This document shows, in pieces, positions 61,134 to 64,000 of a stretch of 64,000 bases of DNA. Each line of letters starts with the position of its first letter. The first letter of the stretch is position 1. The notes under the pieces were generated by a model. It made no database searches, had not been told where the DNA came from, and worked only from the letters and a program-made list of their open reading frames with translations. The stretch comes from Cyclobacteriaceae bacterium YHN15 (lineage in GTDB: Bacteria; Bacteroidota; Bacteroidia; Cytophagales; Cyclobacteriaceae), in contig RKQB01000002.1 of NCBI GenBank assembly GCA_003797895.1, positions 247,353-311,352 of the forward strand. The letters run 5' to 3'. The translations under genes and the position numbers were made by a program.

Positions 61134-61586
61134 TCAATACACAAACATCCTGTCACTCTCAACAGATAATTGAAGTAAGACTTTTGGCATGGCAAAGGCT
61201 GCCGGCTTATTATTTATTTCTGTCTCTGTAAGACCTCGGGACTTGCTGGACATACCTGACAGATAAAATTTTCCACCACCTTGTACAATAGTTTCGTAAT
61301 GTGACCTTAGATTTCCCGTGCCGAGTCCGGAGAGATTATCCAAGACATCATCACGGAGTAGCTGTACTGCATCGCCTGCCAAAAACAAGTTTACAGAATA
61401 TCCTTCTTCAACGGCAGTCTTGGCTACTAAAAAACCCAATGCAGCCTTTGTTGGGTTTTCAGGACCGCTGGTGATATGAATGAGTATTTTTAATTTTGAT
61501 TGATTTGAATTTTCAGTTTGTGCCAGCACATAGTTAGCGCTCAGGATCATTGCTAAAATCAACAGTGTATTAATTATTCCTTTCAT
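61134..61586 (-). CDS. Secreted DsrE family protein without the usual cysteine
   Basis: A 150-residue DsrE/TusD-like fold protein with a signal peptide (MKGIINTLLILAMILSANYV, then LAQ), so it acts outside the cytoplasm. Core segments are LKILIHITSGPENPTKAALG, VNLFLAGDAVQLLRDD and FYLSGMSSKSRGLTETEI. Many members have Cys in the stretch matching YLSGMSSKSRG; here Ser stands there, and no Cys is present in the mature chain. Sulfur-carrier activity is therefore unlikely. It lies behind the Crp/Fnr gene, with a Crp-architecture palindrome in the gap. Confidence 0.87.
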   Translation of the reverse strand: MKGIINTLLILAMILSANYVLAQTENSNQSKLKILIHITSGPENPTKAALGFLVAKTAVEEGYSVNLFLAGDAVQLLRDDVLDNLSGLGTGNLRSHYETIVQGGGKFYLSGMSSKSRGLTETEINNKPAAFAMPKVLLQLSVESDRMFVY

Positions 61587-61670
61587 AATTTTTGGTGTTT
61601 TAGTGAATAAAATTTTACCTATGCTTTCAACTATACACTTTAATAATAAAGCAGGATTCCAAAAAATGTG

Positions 61671-61686
61671 TGTATCAAAAGATACA
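61671..61686. promoter_or_regulatory. Crp/Fnr-architecture palindrome TGTATC-N4-GATACA
   Basis: A perfect 6+6 inverted repeat with a 4-base spacer, the layout of Fnr-type sites (TTGAT-N4-ATCAA). It lies 85 bases ahead of the DsrE start and just beyond the Crp/Fnr gene's stop codon, at an activator-like position relative to a weak TATAGTTG promoter element (61628-61635). Confidence 0.5.
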
Positions 61687-61758
61687 TTTGAGAAAATAAA
61701 TTTTAGAAATCACCAAAAATGCAATTGTTTTATTGGTATTTAAATTCAAGAAAAGGGC

Positions 61759-62391
61759 TTAGGTTTTCAGTTCAATATATCCACGATGTAATTTAATGAG
61801 GTTTTCTTTTTCAAATTGCTTTAGGATTCTTGAGATCACCACCCTGGTAGTCCCAAGTTCATTGGCTAGATTTTGATGTGAAATAGAAACTTTTGAGGAT
61901 CTGTTGTTTTTTTGGTATGCAAAGAGATATTCCTTTACCCTGACATGAATAGGTTTAAAGGCAACATTTCCAAAAGCAGCGAGCAATTCATCATACCTAC
62001 TTTTGAAGGTCTTTATGATAAACCTGTTCCAGGAGGGATATTTGAGTTGCCATTCTGCAATTAAATGCGCCGGCAAGACAAGGATTTCTGTAGGTTCTAT
62101 GGCAATTCCGTTAGCAGTACTGTAATAATCAAAATAGGCAGCGGATAAAGACATCATGCAGGTTTGCTCTGGCCCTACGTAGTAAAGCAGTATTTCCCGG
62201 TCATCGTTTTCTTGATACACTCTTAGCAATCCTTCAATGACTATTGGCAGAAAATTCAGGTATTGACCTTCTCTGACCAATATGTCGCCTTTGTTGGCTT
62301 TAATAAATTTCCCGTGTTTCAGTATTTCCTTTTGAAGTTCAGGTTCTGAAAAAGATTTCAATTTTTTAAAAAGTTCATCCGGTTTTTCCAT
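61759..62391 (-). CDS. Crp/Fnr family transcriptional regulator
   Basis: A 210-residue regulator with an N-terminal cyclic-nucleotide-like sensor domain (about residues 25-115, with DILVREGQYLNFLPIVIEGL) and a C-terminal winged helix-turn-helix (SHQNLANELGTTRVVISRIL, about residues 165-185). No Cys cluster for an iron-sulfur centre is present, so it is not an oxygen sensor of the Fnr type. It may bind the palindromes at 61671 and at 62394-62409; the latter abuts its own start codon. Transcription with the DsrE and reductase genes is likely. Confidence 0.93.
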   Translation of the reverse strand: MEKPDELFKKLKSFSEPELQKEILKHGKFIKANKGDILVREGQYLNFLPIVIEGLLRVYQENDDREILLYYVGPEQTCMMSLSAAYFDYYSTANGIAIEPTEILVLPAHLIAEWQLKYPSWNRFIIKTFKSRYDELLAAFGNVAFKPIHVRVKEYLFAYQKNNRSSKVSISHQNLANELGTTRVVISRILKQFEKENLIKLHRGYIELKT

Positions 62392-62393
62392 TG

Positions 62394-62409
62394 CTAAATA
62401 CCTATTTAG
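62394..62409. promoter_or_regulatory. Palindrome at the start of the Crp/Fnr gene
   Basis: CTAAATA-CC-TATTTAG is a perfect 7+7 inverted repeat two bases upstream of the ATG. It may be an autoregulatory site. AT-rich palindromes of this size also arise by chance. Confidence 0.3.
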
Positions 62410-62551
62410 TTTTCCAATTTGATTCTTTGCTGTTTTTAAAATTGAGAAATACCGATTTGCAAATATTTTGTTAAAGCTAAACTTTGTCTGATAACGTTGG
62501 AAATTGGATTGATATGAGGATATAGTTCAACTCTATGTATTTTTCCAAAAC

Positions 62552-63088
62552 CTAAAGTGCCATGCATTTTAGGTTTTGAGAAACCTGCTCCCTATGTCTG
62601 TCAATATGGAAACGCAAGAATTCAAAACGCTGATGAAAATCCAAAGCTCCTGAGATGGGATGGGCTTGTGCCTGCACCCTTAATTCATCTTCCTGTAAGT
62701 CTTGACCAAATGAATCCAGTACCTTTTGCAGGCTAATCAAGGAGGCCGTCCAGAAAGATAATGGACCTCCAAGTCGAGGAGCAGCAACCTCCGGTACTTT
62801 TTCTTTAGGCTGCCAGGTAAGTTGGATTATTTGTTCAATGGGCATTTCCTTGTGATTGGATTCATAGGTACGGACTATCTTGCCGGTCCTGATGGCATAT
62901 AGGGTTTTCCACATCCCAAAAATCCCTCCCTGTTCAGCCCAAAAAAGATGTTCAGTGATTTCTATTATATTCCAAACTTTGGGGTCAGGTTTCCATTGGG
63001 CCTGTATCTCTGATAAGTTGGCAATTTGATCGAGATATAAATTACGTGCTGTTGATACCTCCTGAACAAGCTTTTGAATAGTTTTCAT
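62552..63088 (-). CDS. DinB family protein
   Basis: A 178-residue four-helix-bundle protein of the DinB/YfiT-like superfamily. The metal-binding His triad appears as ITEHLFWAEQ (about residue 47) and FLRFHIDRHREQV near the end. Members transfer thiols or hydrolyse amides using bacillithiol or other cofactors, and many are of unknown use. No neighbouring gene indicates its substrate. It precedes the Crp/Fnr gene by about 160 bases. Confidence 0.9.
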   Translation of the reverse strand: MKTIQKLVQEVSTARNLYLDQIANLSEIQAQWKPDPKVWNIIEITEHLFWAEQGGIFGMWKTLYAIRTGKIVRTYESNHKEMPIEQIIQLTWQPKEKVPEVAAPRLGGPLSFWTASLISLQKVLDSFGQDLQEDELRVQAQAHPISGALDFHQRFEFLRFHIDRHREQVSQNLKCMAL

Positions 63089-63351
63089 AGATTCATTCTT
63101 GATTTATATGCGTGATTTTTTAAAAATCACATAATTACTATCCCTAATCGCCATTTCCAATTAACTTATTGAAGAATTGACCATTAATTCCTGTGAGATT
63201 GGCATCGCAATATCTTGTAAAATTTAAGGAAATTTCACCGAAAAATACAACCTTAGGGGCATTTTTAACTAAATTCCTCATTCATAATACCCCCTAAGCG
63301 GTATTTTATTTTGCTTTGATGAAGCATAGCTTTATTAAAAAAATACAAGCT

Positions 63352-63606
63352 ATGAAAACTCAAACAATTCTTTCGACAATGCTATTGGTCTTGTTTTCCA
63401 TGTGCATACAGGCGCAGGGTAAAATGATCTGGAAAAGCCGCCGAAAAGGTGGCTTTTTTATTTACTTACCAAGAAAAAGAATTCAAACTCACGAAATTCT
63501 TCGGAACAGGCATTTCAGGGTTGGGAATTTTGGAGGACTCCTTCATCGTGGGACCACCGGGTTTTTACCCGGGGTAAATACCATTCCATGGATTCAATCC
63601 TTATAG
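63352..63606 (+). pseudogene. Remnant of a secreted-protein gene
   Basis: The frame begins MKTQTILSTMLLVLFSMCIQ, a good signal peptide with cleavage after AQ, but only about a dozen further codons follow before an intrinsic terminator (63433-63459) lies inside the frame. The remaining codons run into the intergenic palindromic repeats to a stop at 63606. This looks like a gene whose body was deleted, leaving its start and terminator. A tiny secreted peptide is possible but less likely. Confidence 0.5.
63433..63459 (+). terminator. Intrinsic terminator behind the gene remnant
   Basis: AAAAGCCGCC and GGTGGCTTTT pair (one G-T pair) around GAAAA and end in six T. It sits only 80 bases after the start codon of the remnant. 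Confidence 0.75.
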
Positions 63607-63719
63607 GATTGAACCTTCACCTACAACCGATGTATTTTATTAGAGAAAAACTCTCAGTATTCTAACTTCAATCCAAATCCCAAAGGGATTGAATACCTAC
63701 AGGTTATTGGCCCCGGATG
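63553..63719. repeat. Palindromic repeat unit, copy 1 of a 281-bp array
   Basis: This unit begins ACCACCGGGTTTTTACCCGG and ends GGCCCCGGATG. It contains small palindromes: ACCACCGGG..CCCGGGGT, GATTCAATCC..GGATTGAAC and CAATCCCAAAGGGATTGAAT. The same sequence returns at 63835 with one T fewer in the T run and one substitution. A 115-base spacer between copies carries its own hairpins. Confidence 0.85.
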
Positions 63720-63834
63720 CCAATCCGGTGGTAAAAAGAGATGACGGTTGAAGCTCCTTCCAACCCTGAGAGGGGTTGAAATCAATTCAACCCTTTCAGG
63801 GTTGTACATTATGAGGGGCATTACTCAGGTTCAA
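63720..63834. repeat. Hairpin-rich spacer between array copies
   Basis: It contains CCAATCCGG, AACCCTGAGAGGGGTT and the long palindrome ATTCAACCCTTTCAGGGTTG, so it is also built of short inverted repeats. It has no coding frame. Confidence 0.6.
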
Positions 63835-64000
63835 ACCACCGGGTTTTACCCGGGGTAAATACCATTCCATGGATTCAATCCTTTTAGGATTGAACCTTCA
63901 CCTACAACCGATGTATTTTATTAGAGAAAAACTCTCAGTATTCTAACTTCAATCCAAATCCCAAAGGGATTGAATACCTACAGGTTATTGGCCCCGGATG
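63835..64000. repeat. Palindromic repeat unit, copy 2, cut by window edge
   Basis: Nearly identical to copy 1 (63553-63719), with the same order of palindromes, and still in register at the last base of the window. The period is 281 bp. The array probably continues. Confidence 0.85.

Noticed and set aside
63553..64000. Possible CRISPR array
   Set aside because: Units are far too long (281-bp period) and the spacing sequence is itself made of palindromes; no cas genes are present.

Overview
The window reads as chromosomal DNA of a Bacteroidota bacterium, most likely a member of the Cytophagales close to Cyclobacteriaceae (Algoriphagus-like). The grounds are low GC, a type IX secretion (T9SS) C-terminal sorting domain on the DUF1501 protein, a TonB-dependent receptor with a carboxypeptidase-like N-terminal domain, many lipoproteins, families largely confined to this phylum (DUF4301, DUF5777, DUF2452) and promoter elements of the TAnnTTTG type. 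The genus is an inference. No tRNA, rRNA, CRISPR array, prophage or intact insertion sequence was seen.

Layout. 1-6.4 kb (all minus strand): a GMC oxidoreductase cut by the window edge, two degenerate palindromic repeats, long-chain acyl-CoA synthetase, acyl-CoA dehydrogenase and a secreted M28 peptidase, together a lipid and peptide degradation block. 6.5-8.8 kb: a two-gene unit of an APH/methylthioribose-kinase-like enzyme and a lipoprotein ADP-ribosylglycohydrolase. 8.8-14.5 kb: a secreted protein, a hotdog thioesterase, the 5-oxoprolinase operon pxpABC and a DUF4301 protein. 14.5-18.4 kb: a structured convergent gap, a WYL regulator, a Rieske/YceI/DUF5777 envelope operon and a small anchored protein. 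18.5-30.8 kb: smc, the DUF1501/DUF1800 pair, and topoisomerase IV (parE, parC) behind a small membrane protein.

31-37.5 kb holds small housekeeping and unknown genes: a BamE-like lipoprotein, a ROK kinase, a YkgJ-type cysteine-cluster protein, an ArsC-fold protein without its cysteine, a CvfB-like RNA-binding protein, 3-hydroxyacyl-CoA dehydrogenase, a deoxynucleoside kinase, and a three-gene unit that includes an overlooked 50-residue membrane protein. 37.5-42.2 kb: an Hpt protein, then an S9 peptidase / gamma-glutamyltransferase / DUF3820 operon. 42.3-48 kb: a subtilisin-like lipoprotein, then a metal-uptake-like set (TonB receptor, acidic lipoprotein, His-rich lipoprotein) under a strikingly paired operator.

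48-52.2 kb: ATP-dependent DNA ligase plus its associated DEXH helicase, preceded by a perfect TGTGA-N6-TCACA site. 52.2-59 kb: trkA-trkH potassium uptake, a TPR protein, an alpha/beta hydrolase with rmuC, and DUF4332/DUF937 proteins. 59-63.1 kb: an exported TPR protein with DnaJ-like zinc-finger repeats, then a Crp/Fnr regulator followed by a secreted DsrE protein (with a Crp-architecture palindrome between them) and an NmrA-type reductase, and DinB. The window ends in what looks like a gutted secreted-protein gene (signal peptide plus terminator) next to a 281-bp-period array of palindromic repeats running off the edge.

The most notable signals are the paired operator at 43.7 kb with its metal-uptake genes, the exported zinc-finger protein at 59.3 kb, the Rieske/YceI/DUF5777 operon, the Crp-like sites at 48.1 and 61.7 kb, the small operon at 36-37.3 kb and the terminal repeat array. 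None is proven to be a new system from sequence alone.
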